This document shows positions 34,301 to 44,314 of a DNA stretch of 64,000 nt, piece by piece; positions within the stretch are counted from its first letter, which is position 1; each line of letters begins with the position of its first letter. Location: positions 558,001-622,000 of the forward strand of contig PYSS01000002.1 in NCBI GenBank assembly GCA_003049465.1, read 5' to 3'. The stretch comes from Magnaporthiopsis rhizophila. Its lineage: Eukaryota > Ascomycota > Sordariomycetes > Magnaporthales > Magnaporthaceae. The notes below the pieces were generated by a model. The model did no database searches. It was not told the DNA's origin and worked only from the letters and a program-made list of their open reading frames with translations. The translations under genes and the position numbers were made by a program.

Positions 34301-37300
34301 CTGTGCGAGATGTGGTCGGACATGATCCATAGTAACAAATTGTCATCGAATGAAAAAAAAAAAAAAGGTCCAAGAACACCAAGAACAGAAAAAAGGTGGA
34401 AAAGAGAAGCAGATCAAGGCAGATATCTATCTCCTTCTCGTAGGCTCCCTCAGTTCAACGAGGCTACGAGGTATAATACTGAAAATGGCCTTGTTGCTTG
34501 CTCTCATGTTTCGAAAGCGTTGCGTCTGCCATGTTTCAAAGTTGGCGTTTACGACAGCGTTTCGAGTAGCCGCCGCCAGCCAGCGGCCAATCCCGTTCGA
34601 GAGCCCCACCCCACAAGTGCGCCAGCGATGGTCTTGATTGGCTGGTCCTGCTGACTGTACAGAATCTGCTCGCTGCGAATCCGTTGGACCATGAAAACAA
34701 GCGGCACATGATGCACTGGAAGCATGGAGTGGAGGACTGGTGTATGTATGCTCAATCGATAAGATACCTTTCTGCCTGAGGACACCAAAGTCCCGGGCCA
34801 GACAAGTTAGACAGATAGATTAGAATCTCTCCAAGGTCCGGCTAGGTGGTCGGCTGAGGTGATCCCACCGGATCTAATGCGGCGAACCTTTGCTATGGCA
34901 CAGCCCGGCTGAATGCGACAGGATTTGCTCCTGCAAGTCATTCGAATGCGGCTGATATCGGATAATGTGGATACAATGAAGAAGTTCCTTGCTTCCTCTT
35001 GCTTGTTTATTTTATTTTATTCCGAATATTAGCCTCCATGGCTGTGGCTGGAGCTGCTCCCGTCTTTTCAGCAGATTTGCTGTCACGTCTACAGATCCCC
35101 TCGACCCGGATGTCCCCGGCGACAGCTGACCACTAGCCTGGTTGTGGCTGCAATATCACCTGCGCCGTTATGCGTCGGGGATCGAAATAACTTTGTTTTT
35201 AGGTCTTTACAGCTACGAACCCGTAGTCAGACGCGCCGCAGCGACCAAACCGGAGTGTGCCCTGAAAGGCGGATCTCGCCGACAGCCTCATTCGTACGCA
35301 CACAGACAGATTTGCACAAATTCTGACGACGAATGCTGACTAGATGGCCGATTGGGGTGGCAGGCGGTTATTGAATGCAACATTGGGAAGGTCAGGAGGC
35401 TTGGCGTCAAGCTGACCACCAAACACAAGCCCAAACCTGTTGGTTGAAGGTCTCGTTGAGACGGAGGTGGGTGCCATTATGTCTGTGCCGTTTTCTATTA
35501 TTACTGATCTACCAGGTTGTTGCTTCCGTGTTCGAAGGTTCGTGCGAAGAAAAACCCGTAGTGGAGGTTGATGTCAGGAACCGCTTACTGTCAGCGTGCC
35601 GTGCCTGGTGGGAAACTTTGATCACCATGAGCAAATTCAAAAGAACCCGGCAGCGAGCGACGGACTGGGGATTTTCCCTGTTCATCCTGTGCACAGGCCA
35701 TGGAACTGCCGCGGCGGGTGAAAGACGAGCACAGCTTGCAGTGTGGGCCAGCCAGGGCCCCTGGACCTCACTGGTCAGGACACTAGGTGACAAGCAAGTC
35801 AGCATCACATTTGGCTCCATCCGAATGCATGCCCGAGGGCGCATCACAAATTGATTCGTTTGCCTTCTTTTCTAGTTGCCCAGCAATTGGGGAAGAAACA
35901 AGAGCCAACGAAATGTCGACTGCGTATGGCGTAAAGATCAAACCTGATCGCCGGCCGTACCAAGACAACGTTGGCAGCAATGGCTGAATTTGGGGGCCGC
36001 GCATCCCATCATTCTGGGCCTCCCAGCTGCTTCCATCGCAACGTGGCCCCGCCTCTGCAGGATGAAGGGTCGGCTCAGAAGGCCACCGCAGGATGCGCGA
36101 AAACGAACGGCCGGTCCACCCGGCCGCTGCCATCCCACGCGATACCGACGCACACAATCCGCAGGACGCAGGATGCAGGACAGCTGAGTGGGCTCTTTGC
36201 CAACTCGCCTCAAACCGGCGAGGGTTGCCTGCCATCCAATCAGCGGCTGAGGACCTGGCACATTGGGACTCGCTTGCAAAAGGTCAATGGTTGCTCGTGC
36301 TCAGTTCTCCTGGTCTCGCGTCGCACGGTAAAATCAGGGGAGAGATGGCGGCGGTTGGTCGACAGATTGAGCGTGACCACGAAGGTGATGGGGTTATCGG
36401 CCGGGGGGAGGGCTATTGAGCAAGGAAGATGGCTGGGGCTAGAGAAAAGATTGACGGTGCTTGTTGCAGGGTTCCTTGCAGCCCATCGGCCGATTTTGGG
36501 CTAGCGCGGGCGGCACCAAGGCTCGTCGGGCCTGTGAGTGGTCAATCTGCACAATCACCTTTTCCACGGCTTGCATGGGTGAGCGGCGACATGACTGGAC
36601 GCAGGCAGTCGAGGGGCTCCACCCCACAATTCTCGATAGCTCCCGCGGTGCCTGTCCGCTCTGTTGAGCAGGCCGCAGAACTGTCTGGCCGCAGAAAGAG
36701 GTGAGATGGGAAATGTGAGCATGGCTTGCAGCAGCTCTCCACTCTTGCGCCCACCACCACCCCGATCCGGAAGGCTCCATCGCCAGCAACGGAGCGGGGA
36801 TATGGCGGCCAAGACGCCATACCTGAGCCTTCGGATCGCCCCTCGCGGCCCCCAATTGGTGATGGGCTGTGACGATGCGTGCGAGTCCGCCGAGAAACCC
36901 CCCTGACCCCGGCTCCAGCCCTGCACACCTGCCCACTGGCCCCCAATAAACGACGGGATTCTCCATTCTCCCCATCTGAGCGAGCGCCTGTGTCCAAAGC
37001 GCGGTGCTGCCATCACACACATCACACCTGCTGGAGACACTCCGACGTGGAAACATTCGACCGCTCGCTTGCTGTCACCCTTCTTTCCCCCGTTTTTCTT
37101 CTTTCTTTGTGCAGCTAATTAGCGCCTTGTGAGAGCTGATCCCAGCTTTCCGGGAGATCGCCGTGGCTGTTGGCGACCAACAAACCACACCCTTGAGCCA
37201 TTGTTCCCCTCCTCCATGGTTGTATATATCCCGGCTTGAGCCTCTCCGTGGGCTCCACGCCGTCTGCTCCTTCCTGTGTCTCCCCCGACCATCGATTTTT

Positions 37301-37690
37301 TCTGTGCCACCCACGACGGGCATCAGGAACGCCTGCGTCACTCGGCGGCACTCGGTGCCGACTTGGTTCTTCCCTGCTGTCGCATACAAGACGCAAGAGG
37401 CGGATACGTACACGGTAGAGTGCGTGCGTCTGTGTGAGGGACCCCGCTCGTCCGGTTCGAACTGCGAGCACCTCGATCGGCCTTCTCGGCTCCCTGCCGC
37501 TCACGACACAACACCAGGCGCAGAAGCACAGCGACCACAGGCAGCAGTCGGTGTTAGGCCAGAAAACCGGCCGTGTCCGTCCGCGCGCGCGACACAAGAC
37601 CAACCAGCGAGCGCATAACCGGACAACTCCAGGTCACTGGCAGGACAGCAGCCTACGATTCCAACAATCCACGACGAACCACCTTTCACC
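31380..37690. other. 6.3-kb gene-free region
   Basis: No gene is supported. The longest candidate, 33435-34031 plus (198 codons), has no recognisable domain. A-runs occur near 31729 and 34350. The last ~500 bases are a CT-rich leader/promoter for protein B. Confidence 0.45.
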
Positions 37691-39141
37691 ATGCATTTTC
37701 CACGGTCTGGCCTTGTGATCGTCACGGCTCTGGCGTCGTCGGCCGATGCGCTGAGGACGGCGCCAGGGTCGCCGTGCTCCAAGGACTGCGGAAACGTGCT
37801 GTCGGCCACGACGCCCAACGACATGGAGTGCTACGACGACCCTTCGAAATACTCGTCCACAGCCGCCGGCACTGTCCTGCGAACCTGCATTACATGCCAG
37901 ATGTCGAGCACCTACGTCAGCGACGACGGCCAGTCGGACCTCCAGTGGCTTCTATGTGAGTTGTGAGCCCCGCGTCCACGCCCAGCAGGACGGTGCATAT
38001 CCTAACCACTGGCCGGTTGCCCTTTGTCTACTAGATAACCTAAGGTACACATCCTCAACTTGCTTGTTTGGAGTTCCCAACAACGAAGCCAAGAAGCTCT
38101 ACACTGGGCCATGCGGCACACGGTAAGCAAAGCTCGGTTTTTCTTCCTACTTCTCTCCCCTTCCCCTTTCACTCTGCTACCCTGTCGGCAAGACCCCCAT
38201 CGCCACACCTGGCCGCCCAGAGCGACCCCCTGGACAGAACACAGTGCTAACCCGTCCCACGTCAGCACCGCATGTGAGCCCTTCCAGAACTCCCTACAGT
38301 GGCAGAATCTGTCGACCACGGCGCATACGTACGACTACTGCAAGCTGTGGGACGAATTCCAGTTCACAAAGTGCAGCGCCTGCCTGGCCCCTGGCCAGCA
38401 CTATGTGGCCGCCAACATGATGACCATGCTCGACGCCGGCTGCAAGCAGAAGCCCGGCGCAGGTCGCACCATCAGCGTCTCGGACCAGCCGTTTACATCT
38501 ACCATCATCAAGGTCACCGATCCCTCTCCAGTCGGCACCTTCAGGCCCGACGAGGGCCCCATAAGCCTTGGCGCCAAGGTCGGCATCGCGGCCGCGGGAG
38601 TTGTGCTGCTGCTGCTGGCCGTGGGCTGTGGCATCATCTGCAACGGCAAGCGCCGCCGGCGGGCCTTCCTGCGCAACCTCGAGAAGCGCCAGGCCCAGGG
38701 GCACATCGGCGGCGGCTTCGGGGGTGGGGGCAGCAGAGGACGCTGGCCCGGCGGCGGCAGCCAGGGTGGTGACATGTTTGAGACGCCCGTCAGCCAGAAG
38801 CCGCTCTTCACGAACTGGGAGCAGTCGCCCGTGTCGGCGCACACGGATCAGACGGGCTTCTCGACGGGCCTGTCGCCTGCCGTCGAGAAGGGCGGAGCGG
38901 GAGAGGCGGGCCCCTCCAGCTTCCCCTCACGCTACTTCTCGCCCTACAGCAGCCAGTTCAACAGCCCCGTCAGCGGGCAAGAGAGCACGCCGACGCAGTG
39001 GCCGCAGCCGCAGCCGCAACAGGCGGGTATCAGTGGCGGCCTTTCTCCTCGAGGCTGGCCCACCAGCACTCAAGAGAAGCTGTTCCAGTTGGCGCATATG
39101 CAGCAGGAGCAAGAGGAGGCGTATCGCATGCAGTTTGCACT

Positions 39142-39204
<63 letters not shown>

Positions 39205-39637
39205 GCAACAACAACAACAACACTTCCAGAACCAGCCTGGGGGGCTTTATCCTCAGGACATCGGCCTCGCATTCGGCGGCGATGACCCCAGCCTGCGATC
39301 CAAAGCATCAGCGCAGAGCATGCAGTCGCACGAGGGCCAGCCGCAACAACAGCAACAACGATACCCGCTACCGCCCCAACAGCCGCAACAGTACCAGTCA
39401 GCGTCGCCGCAGCAGCAGCAACAATACCACAATCAAACCAGCCCGTGGGGCTTCTCCGACGTCAAGGGGAAGCAGGCCGACTGCTACCCAAGCGAGGAGT
39501 ACGAGCTGCACGAAGTGGACAGCAACGGTAGCATGCGCGTACCGTCTGGGGCGCCCACGGCCCCGGTACTCAATCATCCCGGCTACGGGAGGTACCCGCC
39601 GCCACCCGCCCCGGCTGCCATGAGACCGCAGTTCTAG
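37691..39637 (+). CDS. Cysteine-rich single-pass membrane protein B with poly-Gln tail (paralog of A)
   Basis: Function unknown. Three exons (37691-37955, 38035-38122, 38266-39637) give 574 residues. The signal peptide (SGLVIVTALASSADA) is followed by LRTAPGSPCSKDC, close to QVAPGSPCASAC of protein A. The 12 ectodomain Cys are at 29, 33, 47, 66, 69, 98, 115, 121, 143, 154, 157 and 177, in the same order as in A, including two C-x2-C pairs. The block WLLYNLRYTSSTCLF matches the corresponding block of A. A transmembrane helix (about 221-243) precedes KRRRRAFLR, indicating type I topology. The cytosolic tail (~330 residues) is Gly-rich, then Gln/Pro-rich, with 26 consecutive Gln. Intron 1 (GTGAGT...TAG) splits the Tyr codon of YNLRY in phase 1, as in A; intron 2 (GTAAGC...CAG) is at a different place from A's second intron. 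The two genes are certainly paralogs; the role is open. Confidence 0.85.
39143..39220 (+). repeat. CAG/CAA repeat coding for 26 Gln
   Basis: 26 consecutive glutamine codons within protein B, first mainly CAG and then mainly CAA. Pure CAG blocks are prone to length change by slippage; CAA interruptions stabilise them. Further short Gln runs occur at about 39344-39423. Confidence 0.9.
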
Positions 39638-40127
39638 GGTTTTGGGGGAAAGAAAAAGAAAAGAAAAAAGAAAACGACAAAAATAACTGCGGGTGTGATG
39701 TATCCGCCATGTACACAATGTATTCTTCCCTACGCTACAAACTACATTGTCTGTTGTCATAGTTAATGTCTTGTGCCATTTTTGGGGAGTCGCTGGCTCG
39801 TGGAGGCGCGGTCGGCGAGGAGTTATTGGAGTACTAGCAGCGAGTGGATAATGGATGGCGGAGGGGAAAGGGACGGGATGTTTTTGAGATACCTAGGATT
39901 TTTGCGCACAACGTGCCGTGCATTATATACCATCTTTTCATGTAAACTATATATCTGGGCGAATATTTACATGGCATTATATAACCCCAACGACGTAGAC
40001 ACACCACGTCGTTTCTGCCCTTTCCCTGCTTCCACATATTATTCCCTTTAACGTGGCAGGCGCAATTATTCGTCACGTTTTTATGAAGCGTTACGTCCGT
40101 CAAGTATTCCGCGTTAAGGAATCCTGT
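39638..40127. terminator. Convergent 3' ends of protein B and the C69 peptidase
   Basis: 490 bp between two stop codons, with A-rich sequence right after the protein B stop. No gene is seen. Confidence 0.45.
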
Positions 40128-41732
40128 TCATCCCATCAACGGGGTCTGCGCAAACCCCCGACGCCGTCTCCCGGCCGGGTTCACCGACTGCTTCCAAGCG
40201 GGCTTGTCCGGATCATAGCCGACAAGACAGTTGACCGTCTCGGCGCCCTCGCCAGCGTCGTTGATGCTGCTCCCCACGGGATCTCGCCATGCGCCCGTCA
40301 GCTTGACGTACTTGTCCAGCCCGTCGGCGATGGTCTTCCCCAGCTCGAGCGCCTGCGCCGCGCGCGCGTGCGAAAAGTGCGTCAGCAGCCGCCGCGCCGC
40401 CTCCCTGTCCTCCTTTAGAAGCGCGCGCGCGCCCTTCTCGACCCATCCGTCGATGTCGGCGCGACTCTGTCCCTCGAACCCTGCCAGCACCCGCGTGACG
40501 GCGGGCATGTGCGCAACGGGGTCTGCGCACATGTAGTATAGCACGCGCTTGAACACGCGGCCGGCAAAAGTGGACGCTTCCTGCAGCTGGTAGTCCGGGT
40601 TCAGGAAGCTGGCGGATGCTCCAGTCGTCAGGTACCGGTGCTGCCCAAACTCGGGCGGGATGGACGTCACACCTAGCCACCAGGGGATAAAGGGACTGGC
40701 GAGGGAGCCGGTCGGGGCGACCCAGATGCGGAGCAGGTCTGGATCGATTGCGGTGTTGTTCGTGCCGCCGAGGCTGACTACCTGCCCGTAGCCGGCCTCG
40801 TCGTCGGCGATGCGGGGATCACGCACGCGCGACATAAGCTTCTCCTCGGTCAGGGGCACCATGGCGCGCGTCTCGGCCTCGAGGACGGCCTGCGGCATGA
40901 ACTTGAAGCCGCCGTCGCGCATGGTCTTGTTGTCTGACCTGTCGCCGTAGACGTCGTACACGTTGAACGGCTTGTCGGGGCTAGACTCGGGATCCCACCA
41001 CCCGCGCTCGACGGCAAACGACACCAGGTTCGCCGAGCCCATGTGATCCGGGCTGGACGCGAAATCGACCGGGAAATCGCCAATGTAGCCCGGGTACAGC
41101 ACGCGCACGTCGCCGTCGCCCAGCCGCTCGGCGGCCCAGAGCCGCTGCCCGCCCGCCATCTCCCACACGGCCCACCCTTCGTGCGCGTCGGCGATCAGGT
41201 GCGTGTTGCCGCCGTAGGTGGCCTCGCCGTAGCGGTCCACGAGCTCGCCGATGATCTCGACCCCCTCGCGCGCCGTTTTCGCACGCTCCAGCACGATGCG
41301 CGCCAGGTCGCTGTACTGCAGGCCCGTCTGCGGTACGGGCGTGAGGGCCACGAGGTCGGCGCGGTTGGTCGCCCAGACGTCGCGCACGGCGACGCCACGC
41401 TCGTTGAGCCCGCCGTTGGTCAGCGGCGCGGGGAACCCTTCAAAGTCCGAGTACTCCATCGACAGGTACCGGAGCGTGTGGTTGACCTGCGGGATCTGGA
41501 GGAGCCGCCCCGGGATGCTGGCTTTCCCGGTCGCGCCCACGGTGATGGTGGCGTTGGGTGCGTGGTCGCGCGCCGGGAACAGCTGTAGCCAGTGCGATGA
41601 TACCTCCTCGCCTGTGCCGCCGATCATGACGCTGCCATCGGCGGTTAGGGCCCTGCCGACGTAGAAGGCGTAGCTGGCGCGAGCCGGCCCGGTTAGGGCG
41701 GCGAGGACGGCGGCGCGGAGGAGTAGAAGCAT
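40128..41732 (-). CDS. Secreted peptidase family C69 (PepD-like) Ntn-hydrolase, Ser in place of Cys
   Basis: One exon, 534 residues. C69 enzymes are N-terminal-nucleophile amidohydrolases/dipeptidases best known from bacteria, with eukaryotic relatives. The start gives a signal peptide (MLLLLRAAVLAALTGPARA) whose predicted Ala-x-Ala cleavage exposes Ser20 of SYAFYVGRALTADGSVMIGG. Classical members have Cys here as the catalytic N-terminal residue; the codon is AGC, one base from TGC. Other family landmarks are kept: GTGEEVSSHWLQLFPA, YSDFEGFPAPLTNGGLNE, GVAVRDVWATNR, EGVEIIGELVDRYGEATYGG, HLIADAHEGWAVWEMAGGQR, and NVYDVYGDRSDN. The frame is intact to the end, arguing for a functional protein. 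Its substrate is unknown; an extracellular peptidase or amidase is likely. Confidence 0.9.
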   Translation of the reverse strand: MLLLLRAAVLAALTGPARASYAFYVGRALTADGSVMIGGTGEEVSSHWLQLFPARDHAPNATITVGATGKASIPGRLLQIPQVNHTLRYLSMEYSDFEGFPAPLTNGGLNERGVAVRDVWATNRADLVALTPVPQTGLQYSDLARIVLERAKTAREGVEIIGELVDRYGEATYGGNTHLIADAHEGWAVWEMAGGQRLWAAERLGDGDVRVLYPGYIGDFPVDFASSPDHMGSANLVSFAVERGWWDPESSPDKPFNVYDVYGDRSDNKTMRDGGFKFMPQAVLEAETRAMVPLTEEKLMSRVRDPRIADDEAGYGQVVSLGGTNNTAIDPDLLRIWVAPTGSLASPFIPWWLGVTSIPPEFGQHRYLTTGASASFLNPDYQLQEASTFAGRVFKRVLYYMCADPVAHMPAVTRVLAGFEGQSRADIDGWVEKGARALLKEDREAARRLLTHFSHARAAQALELGKTIADGLDKYVKLTGAWRDPVGSSINDAGEGAETVNCLVGYDPDKPAWKQSVNPAGRRRRGFAQTPLMG

Positions 41733-41910
41733 TTTTGTTGCTTGATGCCGCCGGACTACTTCAATTTTATTTGGATACTTTTTTTCCCCTTTTTATATGC
41801 GCCCGCTCGGCGTCTCCTCGGGTCAGCCTTGTTCGGCCCCGCAGCGGGTTGCCCGCATCGCCGGAGATGAGGTCTTTGATATTACGGGTCTGCGCGGTTG
41901 GGTTGAGAGC

Positions 41911-41911
<1 letters not shown>

Positions 41912-41952
<41 letters not shown>
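41912..41952. repeat. Poly-T tract (41 T) next to an ambiguous base
   Basis: A 41-base T homopolymer followed at 41959 by the only N in the window and another T run. The exact length is probably unreliable sequence. It lies about 180 bp upstream of the C69 start. Confidence 0.85.
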
Positions 41953-41954
<2 letters not shown>

Positions 41955-42013
41955 CCTTNTTTTTTTATCCAACCTGCCGTTCCCGTTACTTGATTTTTTA
42001 CATACCGTCCCTA

Positions 42014-42616
42014 TCAACTCTCGCTCGTCCACCGCTCGCCTTCGTTTTCGCTGTCGCTCAGCTCGCTTCCGTCTTTGGCATGGCAGGTAATTAGAAAAAA
42101 AAAAAAAGGATTGCTCCACACGCACTCTATGTTTTCCCGATTTGACCGGGTTTGGTGTTCCAATGGGGTCATGGACATAAACCCCAGGAAATGCTGATCG
42201 ATAGCGACGTGGTAGTCCCGTCCATCTAATTCACAGTGGTATTGAGCCGACAACTTCGAAAGGTCGCGGCTGGACTCGACGCCGACGAAGTTCCCCCGGC
42301 CGAGGAAGAAGGCAGGCTTCGCCGTAAAGGTGATGGTAGCCGTGGGCGGTGAGGACGTCGAATCCGGGAGCTCGCGGGACAGCGATCGGACGACGACAGT
42401 GCTCGCATCGACACCGAAGCATCGCGACAGGATGCCCAGTAAGTCAGCGCGGAGCGTCGAGGGGGGCAGTTTGGAGACTCGGAACGTTTCTTTCGCGTCG
42501 TAGTCCGGCTATGGCGGTGGTGGCAGGACAGCGGCCACCCATAGCCCGGCGGGGGGGCGACCGAACAGTTCTATGAAGAGCGAGGCGGCCGCGGCAAGGA
42601 GGAAATAAAGCCACAT
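42014..42616 (-). pseudogene. N-terminal remnant of an NLR/SesB-type fungal protein
   Basis: The minus-strand frame starts at ATG 42616 with a hydrophobic segment (MWLYFLLAAAASLFIELFG). It is interrupted by TAG at 42509-42511 and then stays open, reading FRVSKLPPSTLRADLLGILS, ATITFTAKPAFFLG and VAIDQHFLGFMSMTPLEHQ. Many fungal proteins that carry a lipase-like (SesB/DUF676) domain followed by NACHT or NB-ARC and repeats begin with a block of this kind ('...VTF...P...D.HFLG.TPL...'). Here the homology stops just after that block and the frame ends in unrelated sequence including a homopolymer (Phe run). The TAG fits a CAG codon changed by C-to-T. No hydrolase, nucleotide-binding or repeat domain remains, so it is called a truncated, inactivated gene. 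The family assignment is from memory of the motif and is moderate. Confidence 0.6.
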
Positions 42617-42944
42617 TGCAATTGCAATTCTAGCCGAGAAAAAAACAATATGCGGCGAGTTCTGTCGTTGGATGGACGGCCGATGCGGGCAAAGTTGGCT
42701 ACTATCAAGCGGCGATATGGCAAGAGAGATATAGGAACTTTGGAAGGGGGAGGGAGTTGGGAAGCAAGGATGTGCTTTATGCAGCCACCAGAAAAAAACA
42801 AGGCGATTCATTGGACATTCCGGCGAAAACCTGGGAGCGAGGCGGCTGCGAGTTGCGTGGCAGTGCAGGAGCTAGGCGGGCATTCCCATCTGCAACTCGC
42901 GCCGCTGCCGCGCGGCGAGGAACTCGGAGCAGCTGTCTGCAGAG

Positions 42945-43931
42945 ATGGACCTTAGGACAAAATCCCTGGCGCAGGGGAGAGCGCCCTTTAAAAGGACCGC
43001 GAACTCGTGCAAGCCGCCTCAGCGGAAAATCGTGCGGGCGCGGTGGGCAGGCTGTCCGCCGGGCTACCCCATGATCCGCCTCGCAGATAGCCATGCGGTG
43101 TCCGGGTTTCTCAAGCAAGAGCTCGCCACGGAGATCCTGGATCAGGTGATGCCGAGGCTCTGATGGATGTCAACGTAGAATAGCCGCAATATCTCCCGCT
43201 TCCTCCACCAGGCTGTAAAGGGGCGGGTCGCCGCCGCGACCGAGGATCCCGAAGCTGTACGCTCGTGTGGATCCGAAACAGGGTCTTCATCAAACCCCTC
43301 GCCAGCTTCGACTTTTGGCGACGTCATCTTCGCGGCGGCGGCGGGCGGCGCTGCTGCTTCAACTGAGCCAAAAAGACAAGGACGGAGGCAACGGTACGCA
43401 TGTACACAGAGCCGCGCTGGGATACCTGCAGACGTAAGCGTCTCTCATCCGGCACGAGTCGGACTCCCGGGCGACGAAGGACCACAAGCTGCTGCCGGCC
43501 AGCGCGACATGGGAAGAGTTCTGCGTTTTCGCGGCCGACGTCTCCGCCGGCATCGGTGGCAAGGACGTATCGGAGCGGTACCGGTACAGCGAGATCAGAC
43601 TCACGAGGCTCGATTTCTGCGCTTACTTCATTGTCGTCCTGCGCACGCACTACCACGTGGTGGAGTCTCAGTAACACCGAGTTCTTCGCCCGATACTAAG
43701 GCTCGTTACTTTTTACGATCGCGGTTTCTTCGATTCTCCTCAACGGCATGCAGGTCGCAGTCAGCGCCGTGGCAAAGCTCAGCGGCGGCGCGAGGTCCTG
43801 GCCAAATGACGCATTGGGTCGACTGATGACCTCGGTGATCTGGCTTAGGTAGCGCCGTCCGTCTGCTCTTCTGGCTGCTGGATATCGCCTTGGCTGCCCT
43901 ATTCGTAGAGAAGGTGATAAGGAGTGGATCT
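42945..43931 (+). pseudogene. Decayed DUF6601-family membrane protein gene
   Basis: Successive segments in three plus-strand frames line up with the fungal DUF6601 family in the right order: AVSGFLKQELATEILDQVM, FLHQAVKGRVAAATEDPE, LVWIRNRVFIKPLASFDFW, ALGYLQT(stop)ASLIRHESD, LLPASATWEEFCVFAADV, ERYRYSEIRLTRLDF, TEFFARY, then membrane helices FTIAVSSILLNGMQVAVS and LLFWLLDIALAALFVEKV. Breaks: TGA 43161, TAG 43176, a frameshift near 43255, another between about 43366 and 43390, TAA 43435, stop plus frame change at 43672, TAA 43697, and TAG/frame change near 43850. Several stops would revert to CGA, CAG or CAA by one C-to-T change, as left by repeat-induced point mutation. The gene is dead; the function of the family is unknown. 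It sits head-to-head with the NLR-type remnant. Confidence 0.8.
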
Positions 43932-44314
43932 CCGCCGTGCGGGACAGGCAGCGATCAAGAGGGAGGCGGCTCTCGCCAGCGGGAGCGGCGTGTGTCCGTG
44001 AGAAGGTCGGGCGGCACGCCGACTTTTTTTTTTTTTTGCAAGAGGAGGGACTTGGTGCGAGGATTTGATTCGGCAAGGGAAAGCATTGCCCGCATCGCTG
44101 GAAGCCTCTGCTTTTGCGAACCCCTTTTCTCCACTTGGCAAGGTCCATATCCAAACTAAGGTAGGCAGGCACAAGGCCGTTTTGTAAGACAACGAATCGA
44201 CGATAGACCCTAACCCGCTCCCAGCCCGCGATGGTGACGTGACCACCAAGTCCCGAGAGAGGGGCAGGGGCGGCATCGATCGAAACGCATCACCACCCAC
44301 CCCGCACACACACA
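43932..44314. other. Spacer and promoter of the omega-amidase gene
   Basis: 383 bp with a T-run at about 44024-44037 and no gene. Presumed promoter of the gene starting at 44315. Confidence 0.4.
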
